From an uncultured Prevotella sp. (GTDB lineage Bacteria > Bacteroidota > Bacteroidia > Bacteroidales > Bacteroidaceae), in NCBI GenBank assembly GCA_900315635.1, contig OMZV01000001.1, forward strand, positions 180,168 to 244,167: a DNA stretch of 64,000 nt, written 5' to 3'. The number at the start of each line of letters is the position of its first letter. Position 1 is the first letter of the stretch. Positions 1 to 8,893 of the stretch are shown here, one piece after another. The position numbers and the translations under genes were made by a program. Below the pieces are notes generated by a model. That model was not told the DNA's origin and searched no databases. It saw only the letters and a program-made list of their open reading frames with translations.

Positions 1-803
1 GTCTTTGCGTGCTGATGGATCACCGCTATGACATGTTGAAACTTGCCGGAGCCCGAAACATCAAGGAGTACAACAGGAAATTCCTCAACCACCATCTCAA
101 CCCGGAGGAAGGCCACGAGTACATGCCATACATCGTCGTTATCATCGATGAGTTCGGCGATTTGATTATGACCGCGGGCAAGGAAATCGAAATGCCTATC
201 ACCCGTATCGCCCAGTTGGCACGTGCAGTCGGCATCCACATGATCATTGCCACCCAGCGTCCTACAACGAAGATTATCACCGGAACCATCAAGGCGAACT
301 TCCCTGGACGTATTGCCTTTCGTGTCGGTTCACGAATCGACTCTCAGGTTATACTCGACCGCACCGGAGCACAGCAGCTTGTCGGTCGTGGTGATATGCT
401 TTACCTCAATGGAAGTGAGCCTACCCGTGTACAATGTGCGTTCGTCGATACACCTGAAGTTGACGCTATTTCCAAGTTCATCGCCAATCAGCCAGGTCCT
501 GTTGAGCCTCTGCTTATTCCTGAACCAGCCGTTGACGAAGGCGGAACAGGCGATGCCAGCGGTGTCGATTCCCACAGTCTCGACCCATTGTTCGAGCAGG
601 CTGCCCGCATGATTGTACTCTCTCAGCAAGGTTCAACAAGTAAGATTCAGCGCCAGTTCTCCATCGGTTACAACCGCGCCGGACGTCTTATGGACCAGCT
701 TCAGGCAGCAGGCATCGTCGGCGAAGCACAGGGTTCTAAGCCTCGTGAGGTATTGATAGCCGACGAGATGACTCTGGATAATCTGTTGGCTCAGCTGAAG
801 TAA
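1..803 (+). CDS. ftsK: DNA translocase FtsK, C-terminal part (5' end outside window)
   Basis: Hexameric, septum-anchored ATPase that pumps chromosomal DNA and activates XerCD recombination at dif during division. The gene is cut by the window start; the frame is open from base 3, so the start is elsewhere. Visible are the end of the RecA-like motor with a Walker B strand (VVIIDEFGDL, about nt 140-170), the ATQRP segment that follows it, and the conserved IKANFPGRIAFRV stretch. From about nt 585 comes a winged-helix gamma domain (LFEQAARMIVLSQQGSTSK onward), which in this family reads KOPS sequences. It is followed 18 bp later by a LolA-like gene on the same strand, an arrangement I recall from other Bacteroidales. 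Confidence 0.95.
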   Translation, partial: LCVLMDHRYDMLKLAGARNIKEYNRKFLNHHLNPEEGHEYMPYIVVIIDEFGDLIMTAGKEIEMPITRIAQLARAVGIHMIIATQRPTTKIITGTIKANFPGRIAFRVGSRIDSQVILDRTGAQQLVGRGDMLYLNGSEPTRVQCAFVDTPEVDAISKFIANQPGPVEPLLIPEPAVDEGGTGDASGVDSHSLDPLFEQAARMIVLSQQGSTSKIQRQFSIGYNRAGRLMDQLQAAGIVGEAQGSKPREVLIADEMTLDNLLAQLK

Positions 804-821
804 AATGAATTCTATATAAAA

Positions 822-1436
822 ATGAGAAAGACAAAATACCTTTTTATAATTATAAGCGCCTTAATTTTAAGCCTTGCAAGCATAAACGTCAATGCCCAGA
901 CGGCTCGGCGGGTGCTCGACAAGACTGCGGCAAATGTTTCGAAAGCAAAAGGCGGGGCGACTGCCAGCTTCAGCATTAGTGGCGGAGCAGGCTCCCTTGC
1001 AGGTTCTCTTTCAATCAAAGGCAACAAGTTCTTCGCTTCAACCGGTCAGGGCAAGGTTTGGAACGATGGCAAGACCCAGTGGACATGGACACGTTCTACC
1101 AATGAGGTAACCATTTCGCGACCGAACGATGCACAGCAGATGAAGGCTAACCCTTATAAGTTTATCTCCATTTACAAGTCCGGTTACAGGTTGAGCATGA
1201 AGAATTCGGGTGGCAATTATCAGGTTCACTTGCAGGCTATGCATCCGGCAAGGTCGATTCAAGAGGCTTACATCACAGTGACCCGAAGCTATTATCCTAC
1301 TCAGATACGTATGCGTCAGGGTAAGAGCTGGACTACAATAAACATCTCTAATTTCCGCATTCATAGCGTTTCCGACGGAACATTCCGTTTCAACAAGAAT
1401 GCATGTCCCGGTGCGGAGATTGTTGACTTAAGGTAA
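822..1436 (+). CDS. LolA-like periplasmic outer-membrane lipoprotein carrier
   Basis: 204 residues with a clear signal peptide (basic start, hydrophobic residues 6-22, cleavage near NVNA-Q at about 25). The mature part looks like the LolA/LolB half-barrel fold: repeated beta-type strands, a FWxxG-like stretch replaced by WNDGKTQWTW, and a C-terminal strand near the end. LolA proteins shuttle lipoproteins through the periplasm. The assignment rests on size, export signal, strand pattern and position directly after ftsK with an 18 bp gap, which suggests cotranscription. Sequence identity to proteobacterial LolA is low, so function is inferred. Confidence 0.75.
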   Translation: MRKTKYLFIIISALILSLASINVNAQTARRVLDKTAANVSKAKGGATASFSISGGAGSLAGSLSIKGNKFFASTGQGKVWNDGKTQWTWTRSTNEVTISRPNDAQQMKANPYKFISIYKSGYRLSMKNSGGNYQVHLQAMHPARSIQEAYITVTRSYYPTQIRMRQGKSWTTINISNFRIHSVSDGTFRFNKNACPGAEIVDLR

Positions 1437-1487
1437 GATAGAGCTTGAAATATATTTACTTAATATATAAAAGGGCACAAATAAGGT

Positions 1488-1530
1488 CGTAAAAGATACC
1501 CTTTTAGCTCGTAATCGGGTATCTTTTACG
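1488..1530. repeat. Perfect 14-bp inverted repeat of the GGGTATCTTTTAC type
   Basis: Arms CGTAAAAGATACCC (1488-1501) and GGGTATCTTTTACG (1517-1530) are exact reverse complements around a 15-nt spacer. A third, partial copy (GTAATCGGGTATTTTTTAG, from 1533) follows, and GTAATCGGGTA occurs twice (1511 and 1533). It lies after the lolA-like gene and could serve as its terminator, but the same core recurs at 36936 and 40487, which points to a dispersed repeat family. The rest of the 246-bp gap up to 1682 shows nothing else I can name. Confidence 0.8.
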
Positions 1531-1682
1531 TTGTAATCGGGTATTTTTTAGAACGTTATTCGGTATGTTTTTCCAAGCCTTTGTCAGTCAATTAGTTGCA
1601 AAGACTATTTAGACACATACTGAATGAATTAATGAAAACAAAATAATTTACAAGGAACTGAGAACGGCATAAACAAGACTCT

Positions 1683-3233
1683 ATGAACAAATCCACCTCA
1701 AATAGTCAGACTTTCGTCAGTAGAGGCATAATAAAAGATGGACTTCTAATCCATCATAATAAACTGCTTTCTGCCAAACGAAGCCTTGCCTTTAGTGGTG
1801 GAACTGCTTCAAAGGTTATTGGCCTGTTGCTGGCTGTCTTTGGTCTTGCTTATCTGGCATTCCTTGGAACGGTATTCGGATGGCTTGTTCATGGCGATAA
1901 CGGAACCAGCGGATTCGAATTCATCGGAGGAATAATGCCGATTGTTATGGCAATAGACCTCATGCTCAGGTTTAGCTTGCGGCAAACTCCGTCACAGTTG
2001 GTCAAGCCTTATCTGCTTTTGCCAATATCAAAATATACCGTCACAAAGGTCTTCCTGATAGAGGATTTGCTTAGTCCGTTCAATCTTATATGGCAGGCAA
2101 TGTTCATCCCCTTTGCTTTAATCGCTATTGTGCCGCACTATGGCTTCATAAGTCTTGTTCAGGTTATAGTCATTGTCCAGCTCCTTGTGTTGATTAACAG
2201 CCAATGGTATCTTCTTGTCCGGTCATTGACAAGCATAAGTTCTCTTTGGTGGATTTTGCCCATTGTGGTCTATGGAGCTATGCTTCTGCCTTTGTTTGGC
2301 AGCAAGGGCATTGACGCTATAGCATTTTTGGAGTTCTACGCTGGCGTTGGCAAATGGCTCTCAGTCCACCAAACCACATTATGGATTATAGTATTTGCCG
2401 TTCTTTTGCTTGTATTTGCAGCCAACTTATTCGTCCAGCAATATGCCATCCGCTTCGAGATGGAGCATTTGCGCCAGTCGTCCAAGGGCAGTAGATTCAG
2501 CATTTCCTTTCTCCGGGCTAAGAGCGAGGTCGGTATGTTCATGCAACTTGAATTAGCTGGTATGTTTCGGAACAAGTATTTACGCAACAACCTTCTGTCA
2601 TATATCGTTGCGGTAATCGCATTCAGTGCCATACTTGCTCTCTCAAACTTATCCGACGACTTGTCCTACATCTACCTCAGCATGACAGGAGTGCTGTTCT
2701 CATTGACGTTTTGGATAAAGATTATGTGCAATGAAGGCAACTATATCGATTGCCTCATGGTGCACAAAGACAGCATCAAGTCTCTCCTTACAGCAAAGTT
2801 GTGGATTTCTGTCTGCGCTATTTTCTTCCAATTCATCGTCTTCATTCCGACTATAATCATGGGAAAAAGCACTTTTGGGGATGTCTTGGCAAACTTCATT
2901 CTGGGCGGTGGATTCGGGTGTTTTGTATGTTTCCAACTTGCAGTATATAATAATCAGACTCAAAATTTCAATGCGAAGTTAGTGGGGAAAGGCGCGTCAT
3001 TGAACAAAACGGTTCAGATATTAACTGTGTTTGCCACTTTATTCATTTCCGAAATACTGACTGCCATACTTCAAGAGTTACTGGGAAAAAGTGTTGGGAA
3101 CATCATCCTGTGCGCCATTGGACTGATACTTATTCTTACTAACAGGCTTTGGATAAACAACATTGTCAAACGTATGATGGCTCGGAAATACAAGAACCTT
3201 GAAGGATTCCGCACTTCAAGGGTAAGTCAGTAA
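1683..3233 (+). CDS. Multi-pass inner-membrane protein, DUF5687-like (ABC-2 permease type)
   Basis: 516 residues with about ten or more hydrophobic segments, for example 42-70, 85-97, 135-190, 225-245, 300-320, 350-375, 400-425 and 455-480. The N-terminal amphipathic piece (LLIHHNKLLSAKRSLAF) and the overall plan resemble Bacteroidota DUF5687 proteins, which I recall as ABC-2-like permeases normally beside an ATP-binding subunit. No ATPase gene is near: the next gene is convergent. A substrate cannot be read from the sequence. The start is the first ATG after a 246-bp gap. Family name is from memory; moderate confidence. Confidence 0.55.
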   Translation: MNKSTSNSQTFVSRGIIKDGLLIHHNKLLSAKRSLAFSGGTASKVIGLLLAVFGLAYLAFLGTVFGWLVHGDNGTSGFEFIGGIMPIVMAIDLMLRFSLRQTPSQLVKPYLLLPISKYTVTKVFLIEDLLSPFNLIWQAMFIPFALIAIVPHYGFISLVQVIVIVQLLVLINSQWYLLVRSLTSISSLWWILPIVVYGAMLLPLFGSKGIDAIAFLEFYAGVGKWLSVHQTTLWIIVFAVLLLVFAANLFVQQYAIRFEMEHLRQSSKGSRFSISFLRAKSEVGMFMQLELAGMFRNKYLRNNLLSYIVAVIAFSAILALSNLSDDLSYIYLSMTGVLFSLTFWIKIMCNEGNYIDCLMVHKDSIKSLLTAKLWISVCAIFFQFIVFIPTIIMGKSTFGDVLANFILGGGFGCFVCFQLAVYNNQTQNFNAKLVGKGASLNKTVQILTVFATLFISEILTAILQELLGKSVGNIILCAIGLILILTNRLWINNIVKRMMARKYKNLEGFRTSRVSQ

Positions 3234-3247
3234 GCCTTGTTGGCAGC

Positions 3248-3859
3248 TTACAAAGCAAAAACGTAGGCAATGGAACAGATAAGCTCCATTCCGAAAATGT
3301 AGATTGGGAATAGCCATGCAAATCGTGTTGTTCCGTAAATCATTGCCTCATAAGCCTGACGGAGAGTGCTAAGCCTGTTGCTTATCACGCCAAAGGAAAT
3401 TGAGCATATCAGCATTACAACAAATATTATGGAGACAATGCTCATTGAGAAACTGCTCTGATACAGATGTCCGGTCACACTGAGGAGTATGGCATGGGGC
3501 ACAAGTGTAAGCAAAGCTATGACTATTATGCTTATAACCAGTTCTATCAGGACCACCCAAAGAGCAACGCGGTCAAGATAGCGAAGTCGTTTCCTCCTGA
3601 CAATATCGGCTATAGCGCTGTTCATTCCACTAAACGAAGCCGTGCCGAAAGCAATCACAAGGAGGATAATGTCGACAAGAACTGAAGAGTTGAGATTGCT
3701 GGCAAAATGACCGAATATCCATCTTATCCCACCGGAACTCAACAGTGAGCGCATGGGAAGGTCAGGCATCGCGGCAGTAATAATCCACGATGCTACAATC
3801 AGTAGTACCTGCAAGCATACAAGCGCCAAACTAACCCATGCGCAAACTTTAGTCCTCAT
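3248..3859 (-). CDS. Small membrane protein resembling the N-terminal part of AbgT transporters
   Basis: 203 residues with five predicted membrane helices (about 8-28, 58-80, 98-125, 140-160 and 180-203). The region SWIITAAMPDLPMRSLLSSG followed by GIRW recalls the start of AbgT-family p-aminobenzoyl-glutamate transporters, but that family is about 500 residues, so this protein is less than half length. It begins 2 bp after the stop of the response regulator gene, so it is probably the last gene of the kinase-regulator transcript. It could be a true short family or a signalling partner. Function not known. Confidence 0.45.
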   Translation of the reverse strand: MRTKVCAWVSLALVCLQVLLIVASWIITAAMPDLPMRSLLSSGGIRWIFGHFASNLNSSVLVDIILLVIAFGTASFSGMNSAIADIVRRKRLRYLDRVALWVVLIELVISIIVIALLTLVPHAILLSVTGHLYQSSFSMSIVSIIFVVMLICSISFGVISNRLSTLRQAYEAMIYGTTRFAWLFPIYIFGMELICSIAYVFAL

Positions 3860-3861
3860 TA

Positions 3862-4587
3862 TTATTCCTCGTCTGGTTTCAAATTGTCAATATCGAGTAT
3901 CCTCAACTCAAGGGCACGGACAACGAGTCGTGTTGCGTTAACCCCCATTCCGCCATTGCCGTTAGGGAACAATTTCTGCACAAGCTCATTCTGCCGCTTC
4001 TCTAGGCTTTTCACGCCGAATGGCATACCACGGAGACCGGTAATCTGCTCCTTGGTATAACCGAGGGCAAGGTGGCGGAGGAACCGTTCGTCATACTCGT
4101 CGATCTCATAGTCGACCATTGCTTCCTGATGGAGCAGCTGGGCGTTGACGCTCTGCTTGAATCTCTCGACAATCTTCTCGAGTATAGGCTGGTTGAAAAC
4201 GTATTTCTTGCCACTCATAACGCTTTCCACGTCACCTCTTGTGAGCAGTTCGCCACTCTTCAGGCAGATGCCGTCAGCACCAGCGTCGAGGACATCGACC
4301 CATAGCTTCTCGTTGAGAATTTCCCCGGTAAAAATAAGCACCTTTATGTTCGGATACTGTTCTTTGGTCTGACGGCATATCTCAACACCAACGGTTGTCG
4401 AGCCACCCAAACCAAGGTCTAGCAATACCAAGTCAGGTAGTTGCTGTTTCAGCGTTTTCCAGTAAGCTGTCTCACTCTCGGCGGTGCCAATAATTTCGGC
4501 TTCGGGAATATCACTCTTGAAAATGCCTTCTGTGCCCTTCAACTCCAAAGGCACATCCTCAACAATGATTACTTTGAATTTATCCAT
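3862..4587 (-). CDS. Two-component response regulator with LuxR-like (DUF5932-type) output domain
   Basis: 241 residues. The N-terminal receiver domain carries all canonical residues: acidic pair E10-D11, phospho-acceptor D57 in LVLLDLGL, T87 in LIFTGE and K110 in ICLKSG. The C-terminal part (about 160-235) looks like a divergent LuxR/NarL-type helix-turn-helix (FLRHLALGYTKEQI, then NATRLVVRALELRILD), which I recall being called DUF5932 in Prevotella. It starts 20 bp after the stop of the sensor kinase gene and is surely its partner. DNA targets are unknown; nearby kdgK-eda or the membrane proteins are reasonable guesses only. Confidence 0.8.
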   Translation of the reverse strand: MDKFKVIIVEDVPLELKGTEGIFKSDIPEAEIIGTAESETAYWKTLKQQLPDLVLLDLGLGGSTTVGVEICRQTKEQYPNIKVLIFTGEILNEKLWVDVLDAGADGICLKSGELLTRGDVESVMSGKKYVFNQPILEKIVERFKQSVNAQLLHQEAMVDYEIDEYDERFLRHLALGYTKEQITGLRGMPFGVKSLEKRQNELVQKLFPNGNGGMGVNATRLVVRALELRILDIDNLKPDEE

Positions 4588-4607
4588 ATATCTTGTTCCT
4601 TTCTAAT

Positions 4608-7600
4608 TCATTTTGTTCTATCCATATTCTGTTGCCGTCTTGCCATCGTCAACGTCACGATTATTATCGTTCCGCCATCCGTTGGCTCAGCTTCTATTCC
4701 GCATCCACGGCAATTTGTCGCCTCGCCGTTATCACGGGCTATCTGTCGGCAAAGTAGATAAGTCTGGCGGTCCTTGCCCGGCGTGAACAGTTGCAGGCAC
4801 TCCTCTTCATTCAGATGAAGGTTTGGCATCAAGACTCTGAATACCGCATACTTGTCACTTCGTGTCGAAACATCTACTTTCAATGTGCTATTGCCGCTCT
4901 GTTTCCGCAGAATGTCAAAGAGATAGCTTATCATGTCCTTATCACCCAGCAAGTGGATGTCTTCCCCACTCCATTCGTCCTTAGTCAGAACGTCAGTCAA
5001 TGGGAATGGCTTGCAGACCGGTTTGATGCTTTCGACCTGGCGCATTGCCTGACCATTAAGTATGGTATACAGTTCCTTGTAATATTCGGCAAGTTCCTTT
5101 ATTGACTGGAGGTTATTGTCGGTTCCGTCGACTAGCTGCCTGATGCGCGAAGGATAGTACATCGTCTCATGCTTGAGAGTTGACAGGCAGTTGTCAAGAA
5201 CGCTGTTGGAGATATACAACTTCTGGTCTTCAAACTCTGCTCGGCGGCGTTCGTCCTCAGCAAGTTCAATATTGGTGCTGCTTGCCTTGCTACGGTCGGA
5301 TGCCTCGGCTAGAGCCTGCTTAATCCTGTTGACAATCTGCCGGAGCTCATCAGGGAATCGGTCGGTGGCTATCGGGGCAATCTCCTTTAGTTTCTCGTCA
5401 GCCGAAGAGTCTCGAAGGAGAATCTCGTTTATTTGCTTTACCCGCTCAAGACAGTACTGATAGTAGACTCGATGCCGGTAATAAATGAAGTAGTAAGCCG
5501 GGAATATCGACAACAGCAGAAGCACAAGGATCGCTATAGATACGTTCTTGTTCGATTCCGAACGCTGCATCTTACTGCAATAGTCGCCCAGTGTCGCGTC
5601 GGCAGAATTCTCCCTGAAGAGCAATGTATATACCTTATTATTATACTTATATAGTTGCCACTCATGGAGAGCCAGTGCTGCCACGGCGGTCTCATTCCTT
5701 ATGTCCAGAATTATCCGGTAGTTCGTTGGCACACTGTCGTGGAACCATTTAACCTCTGGCGGTACCTTAGACACATCACCCTGACGAAGCATCAGGACAT
5801 TGTCGTTGGGATAGAGTCTCTTATAGAATTTATTGAGGTAGCTCCGGCAACTGTCGGCATAGACAAGTGTCTGTCGGTAAGTACCGTTGATGTTGCTAAA
5901 GTAGGCAGAGTCAGCATATTCGGCAGCCTTCTTTATAATGTTCATTGTATCATTCGGCTGAACAATGGCTGTTTTTCCTGCGTTTCCGGCATGACAGAAC
6001 AATGAGCCTGTAAGGAAGACAAGCATAGCAATAAGGCGAATAATACCCTTAGGTAAGCGGAAGAAGAAACGGCTGCCTTTGCCCAAAGTGCTTTCGGCTG
6101 AGAGCTGGCAAACACTGAATATCGGACTGATTTTCTTGTACTTGTCGATGATTCCACGGCAGTTCATCAGTCCAAAGCCATGACCGTTGTAAACCTTATG
6201 GTCGAATATGCCCGACAAATCTTCCTCGGTCATGCCCTTGCCCGTGTCCTTAATGGATATTTCGACATACTTATCACCCGACGAGGCACTTATAGTGACT
6301 GTTCCACCCTGCGGTGTAAACTTGCGAGCGTTATCGGCAATGGTATTCACCATGAACAGAGTCAGAATCTTATCAGCCTTCACGCTAAGGTCAGTTTTGT
6401 CGACAACAAGTTTTATTCCTTTGAGTTGGAATCCCATCCTACCCCTGGCAACGATGTCAAAGAGAGGCTGGAGCGGGAATGTCTCGATGTGCAGGTTCAG
6501 CTGTCCTTGCCGCATCTGAATCCAGTCGGTAAGTACAGTATTGTATTCGTTTATCTTGTCTGTGAGTTCGCCGATATAGCTATACCGTTCCTGTCTTATC
6601 TCCGGAGATTCTTTCTTTGTGGTGAGACGGTTGATTTCATTGAGCATTCGGTCAATGAACGGCACAATGCTGTTGACAAGGGAGATCTTCGCACGCTGCT
6701 CAAGGTTTCGCTTCTTATTATTAATAATATGTACTACATTCAGGGAATAAGCCTCATTGATGTCCTCGAACTTGTCATCCATCTGGCTCATGTACTTGTT
6801 GTTGCGAGTCTGCCATTGCTCGAGCGGCTCAAGGAGCGTTGCCAGAGAGTTGTAGCGGTCGTTCTTCTGACGTAAATAATGGAAGATGAAGAGCAGTAAG
6901 ACAACCACCAGAATCATCACAACAACGGAGATAAGCATCCAGTTGAGTTGTGCCGACGACTTGGCAAGCTGGTCGGCACGCGACTCATAGTAACGGTCCT
7001 GACGGGTTTGTTCCTGTAAGTCGAGATAAATGTTTCGGTTGTAATCACTTTGTTGCTTGTCATTTACGGCGGAATAGACAATGCTCAACTGCTCACGGAT
7101 CGATGCTACAAGGTCAGGGGCTTGCTTGATGGCACTATTCTTTTCGAGAGCCGTTTGCAAGCAAGCTATGGCTGAATTGTAGTCTTTGATCTGCCAATAA
7201 CATGAAGCAAGTGTACGGTAGGCTCCTGCAATCTGGTAAACATCGCCGAAGGCATTGAACATATCCATTGACCTCAGGGCCAGGTTTCCGGCAAGAAGGT
7301 CATCAGGCATCATGTCGGTATTGATGAACTTCATCATCGGAAGGTTGTTGGCAATGAGTTGCGAGCGTGAGTCGGGCGAAAGCAAATGCTCACTCATAGC
7401 TTGCATGGAGTTGGCTTCCCAGAATGGATAGCCGTTTCGGCGGGCGAGCATGTAACATTGTATGAGGTAGTCGAACTCCTCCTGGTTAATCTCTTCCTGT
7501 GTTCCTTCGGTAATAATGCCACCGGCTCCGACATTGTAAAGGTAAGCAAGGTACTGTGCAGTATCTTTCTGAATAAATCCGTCAGGGTCGATAAGTTTCA

Positions 7601-8171
7601 GGGCTTGTATACTTTGGCGTTCAAGACCTACATAATAATAATATGTGGAAGTAACGATACTGAACTCTGAAGAAGCATAAATAAATCGGGCTAGGTCGTG
7701 CTCCGACAGGTCGTCACGTACTTCTTCTATTCTGTTTAGCCGCCGTTGGGCTTCTTCATGATAATCATAAAAATCCTTATTGGTCGACTTGCGCTGGCAG
7801 AGTCGCATCTGCTGAACGTCAGCAATAAGCAGTTCTATCTGATTGTCGGTAATAAGTGGGATGGAATCGAGAAGCGAAGATGCTTTCTTGTAATTCATCT
7901 TCGCAGTGTAGTAAAAGGCGAGGTTGTTCAGAGCCTCGGCATGTCCGTCATCAAACTTGTCTGATAAAGCAAGTGCCTTATCAGCATACACACGGACAGA
8001 ATCGAGATTACGATAATGGTAATCATAAGAAATGGTATTCAACCTGTCGACCTCTTCAACATTCTTCGGTTGGCAAGCTGAAAAAAACAAAAGGCTCCAA
8101 AGGCATAAAAGCCAAATGGAACCTTTCGTAAATATTGCACGATTAAGCGCGTGCTGCCTTAATATATCCAA
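4608..8171 (-). CDS. Large hybrid sensor protein with two histidine-kinase cores (DUF5112/DUF5113-like)
   Basis: 1187 residues. In order: lipobox FSAC (Cys33) or uncleaved anchor; TPR-like helices about 40-390; membrane helix 410-432; a kinase core at 490-707 with N box NTIADNARKF (609), G1 DTGKGM (642) and G2 GHGFGL (663) but no recognisable H box; a second hydrophobic segment 710-728; an extracytoplasmic region about 730-875; a membrane helix 876-898; a dimerisation helix with LSTLKHETMYYP (His1001); and a degraded ATPase-like end (1070-1180). The start is uncertain: the only usual in-frame start is a TTG lying inside the 3' end of eda (29-bp overlap). DUF names are from memory. Confidence 0.8.
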   Translation of the reverse strand: MDILRQHALNRAIFTKGSIWLLCLWSLLFFSACQPKNVEEVDRLNTISYDYHYRNLDSVRVYADKALALSDKFDDGHAEALNNLAFYYTAKMNYKKASSLLDSIPLITDNQIELLIADVQQMRLCQRKSTNKDFYDYHEEAQRRLNRIEEVRDDLSEHDLARFIYASSEFSIVTSTYYYYVGLERQSIQALKLIDPDGFIQKDTAQYLAYLYNVGAGGIITEGTQEEINQEEFDYLIQCYMLARRNGYPFWEANSMQAMSEHLLSPDSRSQLIANNLPMMKFINTDMMPDDLLAGNLALRSMDMFNAFGDVYQIAGAYRTLASCYWQIKDYNSAIACLQTALEKNSAIKQAPDLVASIREQLSIVYSAVNDKQQSDYNRNIYLDLQEQTRQDRYYESRADQLAKSSAQLNWMLISVVVMILVVVLLLFIFHYLRQKNDRYNSLATLLEPLEQWQTRNNKYMSQMDDKFEDINEAYSLNVVHIINNKKRNLEQRAKISLVNSIVPFIDRMLNEINRLTTKKESPEIRQERYSYIGELTDKINEYNTVLTDWIQMRQGQLNLHIETFPLQPLFDIVARGRMGFQLKGIKLVVDKTDLSVKADKILTLFMVNTIADNARKFTPQGGTVTISASSGDKYVEISIKDTGKGMTEEDLSGIFDHKVYNGHGFGLMNCRGIIDKYKKISPIFSVCQLSAESTLGKGSRFFFRLPKGIIRLIAMLVFLTGSLFCHAGNAGKTAIVQPNDTMNIIKKAAEYADSAYFSNINGTYRQTLVYADSCRSYLNKFYKRLYPNDNVLMLRQGDVSKVPPEVKWFHDSVPTNYRIILDIRNETAVAALALHEWQLYKYNNKVYTLLFRENSADATLGDYCSKMQRSESNKNVSIAILVLLLLSIFPAYYFIYYRHRVYYQYCLERVKQINEILLRDSSADEKLKEIAPIATDRFPDELRQIVNRIKQALAEASDRSKASSTNIELAEDERRRAEFEDQKLYISNSVLDNCLSTLKHETMYYPSRIRQLVDGTDNNLQSIKELAEYYKELYTILNGQAMRQVESIKPVCKPFPLTDVLTKDEWSGEDIHLLGDKDMISYLFDILRKQSGNSTLKVDVSTRSDKYAVFRVLMPNLHLNEEECLQLFTPGKDRQTYLLCRQIARDNGEATNCRGCGIEAEPTDGGTIIIVTLTMARRQQNMDRTK

Positions 8172-8814
8172 GAGCCTCTACGCACTTGTCGGTTATAGCC
8201 TTCCAGTTCTTAGCGGCAATGACATCCTTCGGGAAGAGCTTAGAGCCCATACCAACGCAAAGGACACCACTCTTGATCCACTCTGTGAGATTCTCCTTGT
8301 CTGGAGAAACGGCGCCGGTAACCATGATGTTTGACCAACGCAGCGGACCAAGGATGTTCTTAACGAATGAAGGACCGCCGACATTGCCTGCAGGGAATAC
8401 CTTTGTAACGTCGCAACCACATGCCTGAGCATTTGAGACCTCGGTTACTGAACCACAGCCTGGGCTGTAAGGAACAAGACGACGGTTGCAGATTGGAGCA
8501 ATCTCAGGAACAAAGTTAGGACCAACGATGAAGTTAGCGCCGAGCTGGAGGTACAGAGATGCTGTTGGAACATCAATAACGGTACCTGCACCGAGGATGA
8601 GCTCAGGGCACTCCTTGGCGGCCCACTTAATGAGCTCGCCGAAGATCTCGTGAGCGAAGTCACCACGGTTGGTGAACTCGAATACACGAACACCACCATC
8701 GTAACATGCCTTAATGACGTTCTTGCAAATGTCGATGTCGCTGTTGAAGAATACAGGAACCATGCCTGTTTCCTTCATTGCTGTTATAACTTGTATCTTA
8801 TTAAATCTTGCCAT
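8143..8814 (-). CDS. eda: 2-keto-3-deoxy-6-phosphogluconate aldolase
   Basis: 223 residues of the KDPG/KHG aldolase family (class I, TIM barrel). It splits KDPG into pyruvate and glyceraldehyde 3-phosphate, the last step of uronate catabolism. Visible are catalytic Glu46 (VFEFTNR), the GAGT loop at 75-78, the Schiff-base lysine K138 in DVTKVFPAG, and a phosphate-binding TGAVS at 176-180. It lies 79 bp downstream of kdgK, whose product is its substrate, and its last bases overlap the start chosen for the sensor kinase gene. Confidence 0.95.
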   Translation of the reverse strand: MARFNKIQVITAMKETGMVPVFFNSDIDICKNVIKACYDGGVRVFEFTNRGDFAHEIFGELIKWAAKECPELILGAGTVIDVPTASLYLQLGANFIVGPNFVPEIAPICNRRLVPYSPGCGSVTEVSNAQACGCDVTKVFPAGNVGGPSFVKNILGPLRWSNIMVTGAVSPDKENLTEWIKSGVLCVGMGSKLFPKDVIAAKNWKAITDKCVEALGYIKAARA

Positions 8815-8851
8815 TGTTTATTTTTGAAATTTAAATAGTCATTAAACGGTT

Positions 8852-8882
8852 TGTAAGAGATGATTACTTATCATCTCTTACA
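8852..8882. terminator. Hairpin between kdgK and eda
   Basis: A perfect 12-bp stem (TGTAAGAGATGA, 8852-8863, with TCATCTCTTACA, 8871-8882) closed by a 7-nt loop. On the minus strand it sits between the kdgK stop and the eda start and is followed by A/T-rich sequence rather than a clean T run. It may be an attenuator or an mRNA-processing site within the operon. Confidence 0.55.
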
Positions 8883-8893
8883 ATGCATTTTGC

